Positions 14,901 to 26,600 of a stretch of DNA of 64,000 nucleotides are shown here, piece after piece. Positions within the stretch are counted from its first letter, which is position 1; every line of letters starts with the position of its first letter. The position numbers were made by a program, and so were the translations under genes. The notes beneath the pieces were generated by a model. It saw nothing but the letters and a program-made list of their open reading frames with translations, did not search any database and was not told the origin of the DNA. Location: contig NC_060017.1 of NCBI RefSeq assembly GCF_021134715.1, positions 7,192,001 to 7,256,000 of the forward strand, given 5' to 3'. This stretch comes from Daphnia pulex (taxonomy: Eukaryota; Arthropoda; Branchiopoda; Diplostraca; Daphniidae).

Positions 14901-17590
14901 ATACTAACGGAAAATAATAAACTAGCTCCGTCAAAAGCAAATCATATCGCGAACTCGTTGATTTCTAGACACGGCCCCGCCCCGCCCCCTTCCACTTGGT
15001 TTTACGCGCGTACCGTACCTTTTCTTTTTAAAATCCTTATCGAATGAATTGGAAATGAAAGAAAAACAAAACTACCAAACTCGAAAGGAAACTGATAATT
15101 CAAAGAATATATAAAACGTATACAAAAATTGAGGACGGAATAAATTAATAAAAAAGGTTTCCAGCGTGAACTTTACACGCAAGACTATTATTCCACCATT
15201 AGTGAGAATTCGTGTTTCTTGTGCCCCATCACGCTTACGTATTCAACTGGCCTGTACAGATTTCCAAATTGAAATTTGACTGCACGTCGTGTTGATGTTT
15301 CTATCCCCCCCCCCCGTGACCTAACAACAAAGAGGTGGAAGGGGGGTTACGTAGGATAGAAAAGTAAATAAAAACGAGAGAAAAAAAAGATGAAGATGAA
15401 GAGACCACAATTGTGACGGAAATATCGCGGACTCTATTATACCATCTATTATACCATACCGTCGGTGAAAAGGTTGCCCCCAACCGAAATAATTAAGTTA
15501 TTAGTAGCTGTCCAACGCCAGTGTTTTGCGCAAAAGATTTGTCGCCAATTTTTAACTCGTGAGCTGTGATGACATTGACATGGTTTATCATTAGCTGTAA
15601 GTGTTTTTCCAATCAGCACAGTTTCAAGGATGTAAATCATGATAAAATCAATTCAGTTTTCACAATCGAAATTGAATAGGGGAATCATTTAATATTCTGA
15701 TCTCGGTGCCAGTTCTAATCACTAATGATTATGAATGTCATGAGTTGAGGATCAATTGTAAGAGATGATAGGATAATGATGTTAACGTCTCCTCTTGCAT
15801 TGCACTGTGCAGTACTGAAAACTATACAAATCATTATACTGACTCCCTCAATTGTCAATTCACTACTTAACCGTGACCATTCAAAATATCTAATTGTAAA
15901 CTGTATCCCATCAAAAATTTATGCGAAAAATATCTAGATCAAATCGTTAGTAAATTTGTCCGTCATCAACGATTCCGCACACGATTTGAAAAACAGGAGG
16001 CGGTATTAAATTTATCCAAGCCAATAGATGGTTTCTTGAACAAAAAAGCTCATTTGCAAAATTATTTGCAGATTAACTGCAACATCTAGATACTAACGGA
16101 AAACATGAAACAAGCTCCGTCAAAAGCAAATAATTATCGATAACTCGTTGATTTCTAGACACGCCCCCCTCTTCCACTTTGTTTGACGCGCATACCTTTT
16201 CTTTTTCTTTTATAAATCCTTCATAGGAAAATATGTGGAAGGAATATGATTATTATATGATGCGCATTTATCCATCACATATTTTAGTAGAAACAATGGC
16301 TTCCGCAATATTACACAATACCGTCGGTGAAAAGGTTGCGCACTTGCGCCCTTCACCGAAATAATTAAAGAAAAATTTATTAGCTGTCAAACGTAGTGTT
16401 TGTCGCACGAGGTTTACCGCAGAATATTATCTCGTGAGCTGTCATGACATTTGCGTGGTTTATCATTAGCTGCAACTGTTTTTCGAATCAGCACAGTTTC
16501 ACGCATGTAAATCATGGTAAAATCACTTGGGTTTATACAATCGAAATTGAATTAGGGGAAACATTTAATATTCTGAGCTCGGAGCCAGTGTAAACAAGAG
16601 ATTTCATGATTGGTATTTTATGAAACTGATAGATGAAAAACGAGAGCGGACAACTAGAACTAGCAGAGAGCAGTGTCAATTGACGTTCAAAGTTGTGCGT
16701 TGTTCGCTCTATCAATCTCATTCGTAACCAATCGATGTGACAATATATAACAAATTTCAAAAATCTAAGCGAAAACATTTAGTTCATATCATTGGTAAAA
16801 TGTCTATCGACAACGATTCCGCACACGATTTGAAAAACAGTAGGCGGTATTAAAATTATCCAAGCCAATAAATCTTTTTATGATCAAAAAAGCTCATTTG
16901 CCAAATTATATGCAGATCAACTGCAACATCTGGATACTAACGGAAAATATTAAACTACCTCCGTCAAAAGCAAATCATTATCGCGAACTCGTTGATTTCT
17001 AGACACGGCCCCACCCTCTTCCACTTCGTGTTACGCGCGTACCGTACCTTTTCTTTTTTAAATTCTAATCGAATGAATTGGAAATTAAAGAAAAAAAAAA
17101 TTCCAAACTCGAAAGAAAATTGATAATTCAAATCGGAATACATAAAACGCATACAAAATTGAGGACGGAATAAATCAATAAAAAAGGTTTCCAGCGTGAA
17201 TTTTACACGCAAGACGATTATTCCACCATTAGTGAGAATTCTTATTTCTTGTGCCCCATCATGTATACGTATTCAACTGGCCTGCGTACAGATTTCCAAA
17301 TTGAAATTTTACTGCACGTCGTGTTGATGTTTCTATCCCCCCCCGTGACCTAACAACAAAGAGGTGGAAGGGGGGTTACGTAAAGAAAAGTAAATAAAAA
17401 CGAGAGAAAAAAGATGAAGATGAAGAGACCACAATTGTGACGGAAATATCGCGGACGGTATAAATCACCTCAACTCGTCTCGACTTCTTCTTCTTCTTTG
17501 TTTGTTTAGAAAAGACGATAAGAAAAAATCATATTCCCTTCTTCTTCTTCTTTTCAAATTCCGCGCCCTCGCATAAAAACATTACAGACG
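11945..17590. repeat. Tandem array of five diverged ~1.1-kb units with promoter-like motifs
   Basis: Landmark words recur in fixed order. L3 (ACCGTCGGTGAAA-like) is at about 12056, 13194, 14392, 15460 and 16320. L1 (TCCGTCAAAAG) is at about 12700, 13815, 14926, 16115 and 16960. L2 (CCAGCGTGAA...TTACACGCAAG) is at about 12930, 14056, 15162 and 17192. L1 spacing is about 1115, 1110, 1190 and 845 bp. Unit 4 lacks the L2 half and jumps back to the sequence seen at the array start (compare 16230-16320 with 11945-12060). Units share a CRE-like TGACGTGG, a CCAAT-type TTTCCAATCAGCACAG, a poly-C tract, and GACGGAAATATCGCGGAC leading into an AT-rich box. Copies have many substitutions and indels, and no frame is conserved over all of them, so the array looks non-coding and old. 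Confidence 0.85.
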
Positions 17591-17615
17591 GCAGCCGAGG
17601 AATCAGCAGGTGAGC
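17459..17615 (+). promoter_or_regulatory. Candidate TATA promoter and untranslated first exon at the array end
   Basis: TATAAAT at 17459-17465 closes the last array unit. It is followed about 30 bp later by a pyrimidine-rich start region, and a strong splice-donor-like site CAGCAG|GTGAGC lies at about 17608. The same place in unit 2 reads TTTAAAT (about 14297). The layout suggests a TATA promoter with a non-coding first exon on the plus strand. No downstream coding exon was recognised before SPO11 at 29 kb, so the promoter call is inference. Confidence 0.35.
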
Positions 17616-17619
17616 GCCC

Positions 17620-20600
17620 CCTTGTCTAACCCCCTCACCTTTTTCTTCTTCTTCTTCTTTTTCACGGTTCATCCAGATAACCTACAGTGGGTTCACCCCA
17701 ACTCATCATTCCCAGCTCCTGCCACTGTCTTCTTCTTTTCTTTTGAAAAAGAAAAGATTCTCTGTGTCTTTCTGTTTTCCACAGAAATAAATCAAAACAA
17801 AAAAAAGTTTTTCAATTTTTTTTTTCTCCCGCCACATTTGAGTGATGTTAAACGGATTACGGGAAAATATCTAAATGGGTAAAAAAAAAAGGGTCGACGG
17901 GATTTTTTCCCGCGTGAATTTCTAGAGAAAAAGGAAAAAAAGATGAACTTTTCTTGACTGGACGAAATGGACGAGATAGAAAAAGAAGAAATGTCTTTCT
18001 CTCTCTCCTGAGAAAAAAAAGAGAGAAGGCGAACCTTATTCCCTTTTTTCTCTCTTAGCTGGCGGATCGGACAGCTCACCTGACAGTTACAACATCCACA
18101 CACACACACACACACGAAACGGGAACTTTCTGGGGTCTCTTTTTTCTTCTTTTTCTCTCTCTCGCTCAGCAGTAGAGAAAATAACCCACAACAACTGAAC
18201 ACAACAACACGTCACAGATTCTCATATCTCTGCGCTGCATCCAACGTGTTGTTATTTTTTGTCTCTGCTGGCCTATCCCACCCCCCTTTTCTTTCTTCTT
18301 CTTTTGATCCCGAAAGAAGAAGAAAAAAAAAAGAGAAAACCACAAGATGAAGAAGAAGAAGGTGGTCAGCGAAGCGCATTCCATTCGATGACATTTCAAA
18401 GACGACCGAAGGTATACACACACAAAAGTGAAATTGTTCCACACACACACACAGACAAAATACACCACAAGAAAAAGATGAACTTCCAGCAGACCAATCC
18501 GTCCGGATAAAAATGGTGGGGGAGAAAAAAAAAATCGTCATTCACGACTCTCTCTGAACTGCTGATCATCAATCTCTATTTTTCTTATATGTGAGAGAGA
18601 GAGAAGCAACAACAACAAAAAATTCATCACGTTCTCGTTCTCATTCTCTCACTCTCACTCTCTCTCCTTTTGCCCCTTTTTGGGTCTGTATTGTTTCAGA
18701 TATGTTACGAACCCAACCATCGTTCAATATAACAGATTATATAGGGGGAAAAAAACACGAACAAGTTTTGTAATCACACACGGCCCCACAACACGAAGCG
18801 GCCAAACGAGAAAAACAGTTAAGAGCTAGCTAGAAATTTCGACTAAAAGAGTCTAAGCTAGCTAGGTGTCTGCTGTGTGTGGGTGGTAAAAGAGGATTTT
18901 GTATAACGGGGGGAGAAAAATATGTACGGTCAATTCAAAGCGGAGGAGCTCATCCGTCATGGTTAATAGTTTAACTAATAAGACGAGAGCGTTATTATAT
19001 TTAGAGGTGCTGGATTATATAATGATATACACCCGACGAGGAGGTGCCGGAGTGGCGGCAGGTCCCTCTTGGGCACACAATTTTATAGACTTTGCACATC
19101 GTTTGAAGTGTTTAAAATTAAACAATTTTTTGAATTTGATTGTTTAGACCGCAGACAAAGTTGTGAGGTATAAAACAAGCCTGATGTGCAGTCGCTCTGC
19201 AATTGAGTTATTTAATGAACCCTGATTGAGAAACGGCAAGAGAAAACTTGTAGTCAAAGGCCTAACTCAGGAATAATCGTACTATCAACGCCAAGAAATA
19301 GTGCAAAGGAAAAATGGAGATCAATTTTTCCTACCTTTAAGCCCGGGAAACCCACAGCCGGGCATCCACAAGTGCTCCAACTGCTCCATCCTCAGTCAAG
19401 TTGACGCCAGGCAGGATAGGAAAAGGGGTCCTCGTGAATACCCCCACACTCACATGGGTGTACACGAGGACATAGTTTTTCCAATTACACTAGGAGCTGT
19501 TTATCTAAACAAAAAATTAAAAAATGAGTTACGAAAAAAATATTGCAGAGACTAAAAGTATAAGGAGAAGTTAGAAAGAAGACAGTGGGCTTCTTGTTAA
19601 TAAATAGGATTACTTATAGGATTACCCTTTTATGCGAGTTTCAGACACCATTAAAATATACAGCCCTGGTCACAGGTTGATAAAAGTAACAAAAATCATT
19701 ACCCGATTGATGTCTGCTGAGATTGTTGGTGATGGCATGTCACTATCAAAACTTATTGCATATCCTGTGGTTACGATGGCTGGCTGCCTGGCTCAGGCCT
19801 GAAATCTGCACAAAGGTAAAGGTTAGGCTACATAGAGCAAACAAACTCAGCTGCCATGCATCGACAATGAGCATACATGATAAATGCTAGGCACTGCAGT
19901 CAGGCACCAACACTTCACAAATTTGGAACAGGTTTAACTTTTCAGTTCTGTATAAGCTCCCTTGGAAAATCATTCCATTCGTATTCTTAATTTTATTTAC
20001 CCGCCAAACAGCATGGAGTGTAGAGCATGGAGAGTCGTCACGACACCAAATAATTTCACACGACGACCACATTTTAATTTGTTCTGCTATTTCAATTGTA
20101 CAGCCACGTACACGTTTCCAGACCAGTGATCCTGTTCAGTTTTCTATAATAAAAAATATCTGAAACTTGGACTCGTTTTGCTTTTTCGAAACTGTGAAAC
20201 AAAGGAAAGCAGACGACACAAATATTCTAATTAATCAGTTAAGATATCGATATTAAAATTCCGCCCTCCCTTTTATTATTTTTATTCTTTCCTTTTATTC
20301 TAATATTTTTTTAAAAATTATTGTAGATTTATTTCTTTAAGATTTTTTCAGCTGGGACAAGAATTAACACGAGCAGCGCCCATATTCCAGACAGGTAGGA
20401 ATATGCTAATGACAGGAGAGAGAACGAACGATATATGCATCCCGTAGGAGAGATATATATACATATATGTTGTATTAAAGTATCCTCATGAATAATGAAT
20501 GGGGCAGGGCAACATGATTTCCCAGTTATCACGGCGTCCAGGGAAATTTGAGCAACATAAACTCAAACAAATTTTCGTCTGTATAGGAAAACAAATTGAG

Positions 20601-23600
20601 CGGGAAATTCGATAATCTTTCGCCTTGTTACTTTGTTGACGTGCACACAATCAACTTTGTGTGGGACGGCGTCGCCGAGGTGGTCGTATTATTGTGTCCC
20701 TGACAGGGGACCCTTAATAACATCAAAAAAGTTTTCTTTACGGAGAGAGCGCGGCGAAGAGGTTTTGTACTATAAAAATGACATTACGTCAGAAAAAAGC
20801 TTAATGGAGTCTTCTCATTTGCATATGACACGCCACTCACCGGAATTACATCACAAAAAATAGTAAATCTACCAACCGATGAAAGAGTGACAAGAACGAC
20901 TAAATATAAACGTGACTTGACACAGCAGTTGTATAATTTTTTATTATTTTAAAAACATCCGCTCAAATAATAAATTGCGCATAATTGGCCTTTTTTTTGT
21001 GTCCCCTCTATTCATACATGTGGTTTAATCAAAGCGACACGTGTTACGTCCCCCCCGACACACACACACACACCGGTGCAAGTAGTAAACAAGAGTGTGT
21101 CCGTGTTTTGTCCCTCCTCTCTGATCTTTTATCAAAACTGATCCGTTTAGTGTGTAGAACATTTGTCCTATTGCACACCCTATCGGGCGGACTCCGGAGA
21201 GATAGAGAGAGGTGTACAGTATCTCTGTTCATATGTATTATTATGGACTGTGACTGGACATTTGGACAAGCGGACTATGCAGCCCCGAAAGGAAACAAAT
21301 TCTCCATCTCAAATATTATACACATATACAAACATAGGCGATAGAGAGAAAGAATAGAATAAGATAACCTCCATCTCGATGGGGGGTTGTCTCGGTCGTC
21401 AATCCATTGCCGTTCCTCATTCCATCTTATTCCTCTTCAACAACGGAACAACCCCCCCGAACCTTTTACCGCATACATGTATACAGCAACCCTCTATTTT
21501 CCCTTTCTTTTCTTCTTTTGTTCAATTCAATTTATTTTTATTTTTTCTCTCTGACCGTGGCAGTCATCCCGGCAGACCCAGAACATTTATTTACATGTTC
21601 GTTTCCACCATTACTTGATTGAAATTCTTCCCATGGGTTAGAGAGAGAGACAAAAGGACATTTACAAAAAGTGTGTCGGTTTTTTAATGCGCAATTTCAA
21701 CTCGTTGAATGTCTACAACGGATAGAGAGGGAGGCGCTATAAATCAATCAATCAATTAGGAGATAAATAAACATGAAAAGGGCAGAGGAAAACCGAGAGT
21801 TGAAGGGAGCCAAAAAAGTAGAAGGCGGTTTTTATGCCAAAAGTCCAAAAGTGGAGTGGGGTGTGTTATTTTATAGATGTTTAAATGTATATAGCTCGCT
21901 GGGGGGGATAGATTTTTTGGGGAGCGGAACCGGACCTGACCATTTGAGCCCGATTACACCCTATTACGTGTTTGACTATAGGCTGCTGCTATCTCTCTAG
22001 AGTCTCTACATATAATAACCATCAATAACGGGAAAACGAATAAAGCGATAAGGAAGAGCGGCCATAGCTCTCTCAGTTCAATTTCTGTATGCTGTACATG
22101 TAGGGAGAAATGGGTAGACGGGAAAAGGGTCGTCTGGACCGACCAATCTCGTTCCCACAGAGGTCCTGTGTTGCGTCGAACCCCAATAAATTGATCCCCT
22201 CCGCGGAGGACCCCGCAAATAATACAAAAACCGATCGAATGTTTCATCATTACAAATGGATCTAGCGGCACGTATTTGCAGCCCTGTAGGCTGTTGGACT
22301 ATATATACAAGTTTGTTCTTTCTATTGATTGATCAGAGGCAACGTCCGACACGGTTTAGAAAAGGAAATAAAAACAGGGGTGGAATCCTGTTACATTTCG
22401 TGCGAATAAATCAAATTGCATTACTGTACTAGCGCATAACACACCTAATATTGAACACGACGGAGAAGGAAAAGAAGAAGAAATGTTGCAGTGTGGAGAT
22501 CTATATCTCTCCTTATATATTCTGCCATGTTTTTATAATAATAGACGGCACCAACCCTCAGGATGGTATGTATAAAAGATGCCTTTTTATTTTATTTTAT
22601 TATTTCTGGGTACGGCGTTTTCTAACGCGGTAAATAAGTGAGCAGCTGCTCTGTTGGTTGCACAGTCCCTGCAATAATCTCTCCCCAGTTCTCTCTATTG
22701 ATCGGCGGCCCAATATAATATGTTGCAAGTCCAGGAGAATAAATTCACGGTAAAAGTTTTCCATAAATGACGAAGGTGCACAGCAGCAGCAGCACCCGCC
22801 GTCGGTGATATCAAATGACGTTGTGGTCTTCTCTTCAGTTATAGAATAAGAAAATTCCAGCGTAATTACCTCGGCTATTGTATAGCCATGCAATATAAGT
22901 TGTGTTATATAGCGAAAGAGAGAGAGATGCTTGATTCAAAGAGAGTTTCAAGTTTGTCGAGGATTGTCATGTATACACAGCACTCGACTGTCGGAATTGA
23001 GTATAAAAAGGAAGAAGAAAAAAATAGTTGGACGTACAACACAATAACGAGCTCACGGATCGACCGAAGATTTTCACTGTCTGTCTATCCATTGGATATG
23101 ACTCGCCCTCATCTTCGTGTGACTGCTGGATGTGGATCCAGTATTATATGTACGACGCGAAAAAATTCTTTCGTAGAACTAGTTGTTATATACCGTTCCG
23201 TGTAAAATTTTATCGAAGAAAAAAATAAATAAAAAAACATTCTTCATCTTTTTTTTCAAAATGTTTATATTTTTACTGATCTATCCTCGGACCGGAATTA
23301 CCGGAATGCGTCGCATCATCTTTATAGCTAGGGCAAAATGAAACCAGCCACAACAACCAACCAATTGTGTGGGGGATGATGCGATATGGCATTCCGTAAG
23401 CGCATCGATCTATTGAATCCATTATTACCCAGTACCACCACACACAATCAAATCTCCAAGGTGTTTGACTTTCGGTTATTGTCGGTGTCATTTGTATGAC
23501 GTAAGTAGTTTGCCCTTTGCCGGTATGATCTTTTCATTTTTTCTTTTATAAAAAGGTCAATTTAATTGATAGAAAACCTCCCCTATATTATGCTTGCAAC

Positions 23601-26600
23601 CCCTAGTAATTTCACTTTGAGGAATTCAACTCGGAACGTTGGGGGGGATTATTATTACAGCGTCCAAATTTAATTGAAAATGCGATGGGTTTTGTTGTGC
23701 TGAATAATCCAACTACTTTACATGTTAGATACAATCAATTGCCTTCATTTGAGTACAGAAAGAGAACGGCTGCTGCATGTGCCTAGCGTGTCTGAACCCA
23801 TTTGGCAGCAATTGGCCTCGGCGCTCTGATGATGATGCGCCAGCCTTGATGAATAAATTAGATGATGATTCTGAATGACTCTCGAGAGAGATCAAGAGAA
23901 GAACAACTCTCTTCTTTTGTGCTTTTGGCATCAACACAATTTTGCGCTCGCGGCTCATCAGTGTAGAACTAACAAACGGCTAAATATTACCGTTCCGGTC
24001 GGAGAGTTTGTTGAACACAAAAACAACTTTCCAGCTGATATTCAACTTTGAGCCGAAAAACAAACAAAAGCAGCGCTGCCGCAACACAAAAGAAACTCAT
24101 TAACGGCCGGAATAATTATTTAAAAATAAAAGATGAATTCAAAAAAATTCAAAAATATGAACCGCGTTTTATTTTTTAGAAGAGAAGCAACGAAGGGTTG
24201 GTGTAATTATCACGTCACAGCGTCTATAAATAAATATAGCGCGCGGCTGGATATGTACATATCTATATGTATTAGTCTGGTCGGCTTATATTTGTCGGCT
24301 CGTCGACACATTTATATAACTTATTATTGCCCGGGTCGTCGTCGTTGTGTGGTGTGGCACACCCAACAGCATCAGCACGATCATCCACAATAAAAGCGGA
24401 GCAACAAGAGAGTAACAATTTCGGTGAGTGGCCCGTCCCGGCAACTTTTTCTCCCCTTCTTCCAAAAGGAATCCAGCACCATCCCGCCGATGGGCGCTAA
24501 TTTGACAAATTACTATATACACACACAGGCGAAGATCCTGCTATCTCCTATATATCGGCGAGAGACGATAACACACACAAGACATTCATCTCCAGCGCCG
24601 TCAAGTGCGGATGAGACTGAGAGAGCCCATCATCGTAAAAAACAACTTCTATTACACAATCTTATTTTTATATCGCGCGTTGTAAAAGATCAGAGGAGAA
24701 CTGTCAATATCGTAGAGGCTGTGCTTTGATTAGCATGCGCTCACGCTCATGGCGTGTCAACCGCGTCAAATTGCGTCAACAGTCATCAGCATCCGCCATC
24801 GCAGCTCTTTTCTATTTCATCCAATGAAACAAAATTCTCTTTGTTCGCTGGAAGGAATAGGCGATTGATTTTTTTTTTCAGATTTATATTTGAAATCTTT
24901 TGCTCCTTTTATGTTGTGATAGAAATCAGGCGATATCAGTGTCATCGGCACTATCGTCGTAATAAAAAAAGCCAGGGCGGCGTATGCGTGTTCTATAAGC
25001 GCGCGGCGCGTGAGCTAATTCACGCGTATTGATCGGCACCCGAGTGAGCAGCGCATTCATGGTGGTTATTTAGCCTACATGCATAGGCCTATTTAATAAT
25101 AATAACACGCATGTACTGTAAATCTATTTCGTTTTCGGCGGGGTTTATTTTCTTGGAAATCAATTTCATTCTGTTTTGCCTTTTAAATTGTTAATATTTA
25201 GGAAAGACGACGGTGTACATAGGCCAAACAGGGACCACAGAAGGTTATAGCAACCGCCAACTGCTGCACCTACGCACAGATAAAAAGGAAAAAATAAAGG
25301 GGGGGATGGAAGGAAAAAAAAGTGCGGGTGATTTGAATGTGCCCGACAAAAACAAATAGGCAGCAGCAGCCAACGCACACAAACGTCTGCGATGCAATAG
25401 GTTGATATCAACACGCGACACACATCTGCCCGTCTATCGCTCACTCAATGCTGCACCGTAAAGAAATCCACCCACAAAAAAAAAAAAAAACAAATAAAAT
25501 ATCCCAATTTTATTTTTTCAACCTCCAACGCGCATTTAATCTTTTATGGACTTTTTTTTATTTTATTTGATTTCGTATAAACTATACGACGCAGTGCTGC
25601 ACTTTTGATTCTTTATTTTATACCTTTTGTGTGGCTGTGGCTGTGTGGCGAGGGGGTCGTATATGTAGACGTGTTGGGGATAGAGAGACGTGTTCATCAA
25701 CGTCGTATCAGATCTCACACGTCTCGGTGGCTTTTTTCACGCCGCCGTCAGGACCGCAGCAGCAGCAGCCGCCGCCCGACCGCGCCGCTGTGGGCTAACA
25801 AACGCGGAAAATCCCGAAGGAAATCTACTCGTCACTCTCTCTATCAAATAAGTAGACGACGTGATGTTGTTATCGATCTTACACACATATACGGCCTAGA
25901 CACACACACACGTCTGGAATAAATATCATTTCATTTTCTCAGAATATCTGAAAATGTCATATGGAGAGAAAACTTTGTGCGTTTGTATTTGTATATTTAC
26001 CAATGCGCCTATTGTTTGGTTTATTTATTTATTTCCATCTTCTCTATTGAACTAGACGTGTGGAAATCAATACGCTTTGGCTGGGGACGTTATCTAACGT
26101 ATTGCGCGCCCTGTGTGATTACGCAATAGCTGCGGAGTCTAACTGGAAATGTGATGGATGGAGCGGATGTGTGTGAATAAAATAATTCGATGATTTGCAA
26201 ATTTTTCTGGGTATGATATTCCGTTTTTCCAGCTCATTCATTCCAGGTGTCTGTGTATATCGACTTGTATATTTTTCTGTCTGCTCTTGCTAAGGTGATG
26301 TTCGTCTATAGTGCAGCGGGAGGGGATATTATCGGGTCCGGCGGCGGCAGGTGAGAAGCACGCGCCTCTTCCTCCTCCTTTTGGAACTATGTGTTTATTT
26401 ACTGTTCTTCTTCTTCTTCTTGTATCTTTTTTTCCCCTCCTTCTAACGCCATGTGCATGTGCGAGTTGTATGAAACCATGCGGGTGCTGGGGTGCTGCTG
26501 CTCTGTCTCCTTTTGGTTATATTATTATTAACATTCTGTTGGATTGCTCAACAAGTTTCACGCGCCCGGCAGACGAGGACCCAACGGGCTGGTTGGGCTC

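Noticed and set aside
13096..15640. Two minus-strand frames in the array share ETVLIGKTLTANDKP and CAKHWRWTAT
   Set aside because: The similarity only reflects the repeated DNA of units 1 and 4. The frame is broken in the other units and has no splice or start support.
17792..18541. Cys/Val/Phe-rich minus-strand frames
   Set aside because: They translate (CA)n and (GAA)n microsatellites.
21154..21357. Possible small gene near the (CA)n tract
   Set aside because: Overlapping frames on both strands with no start context or homology.
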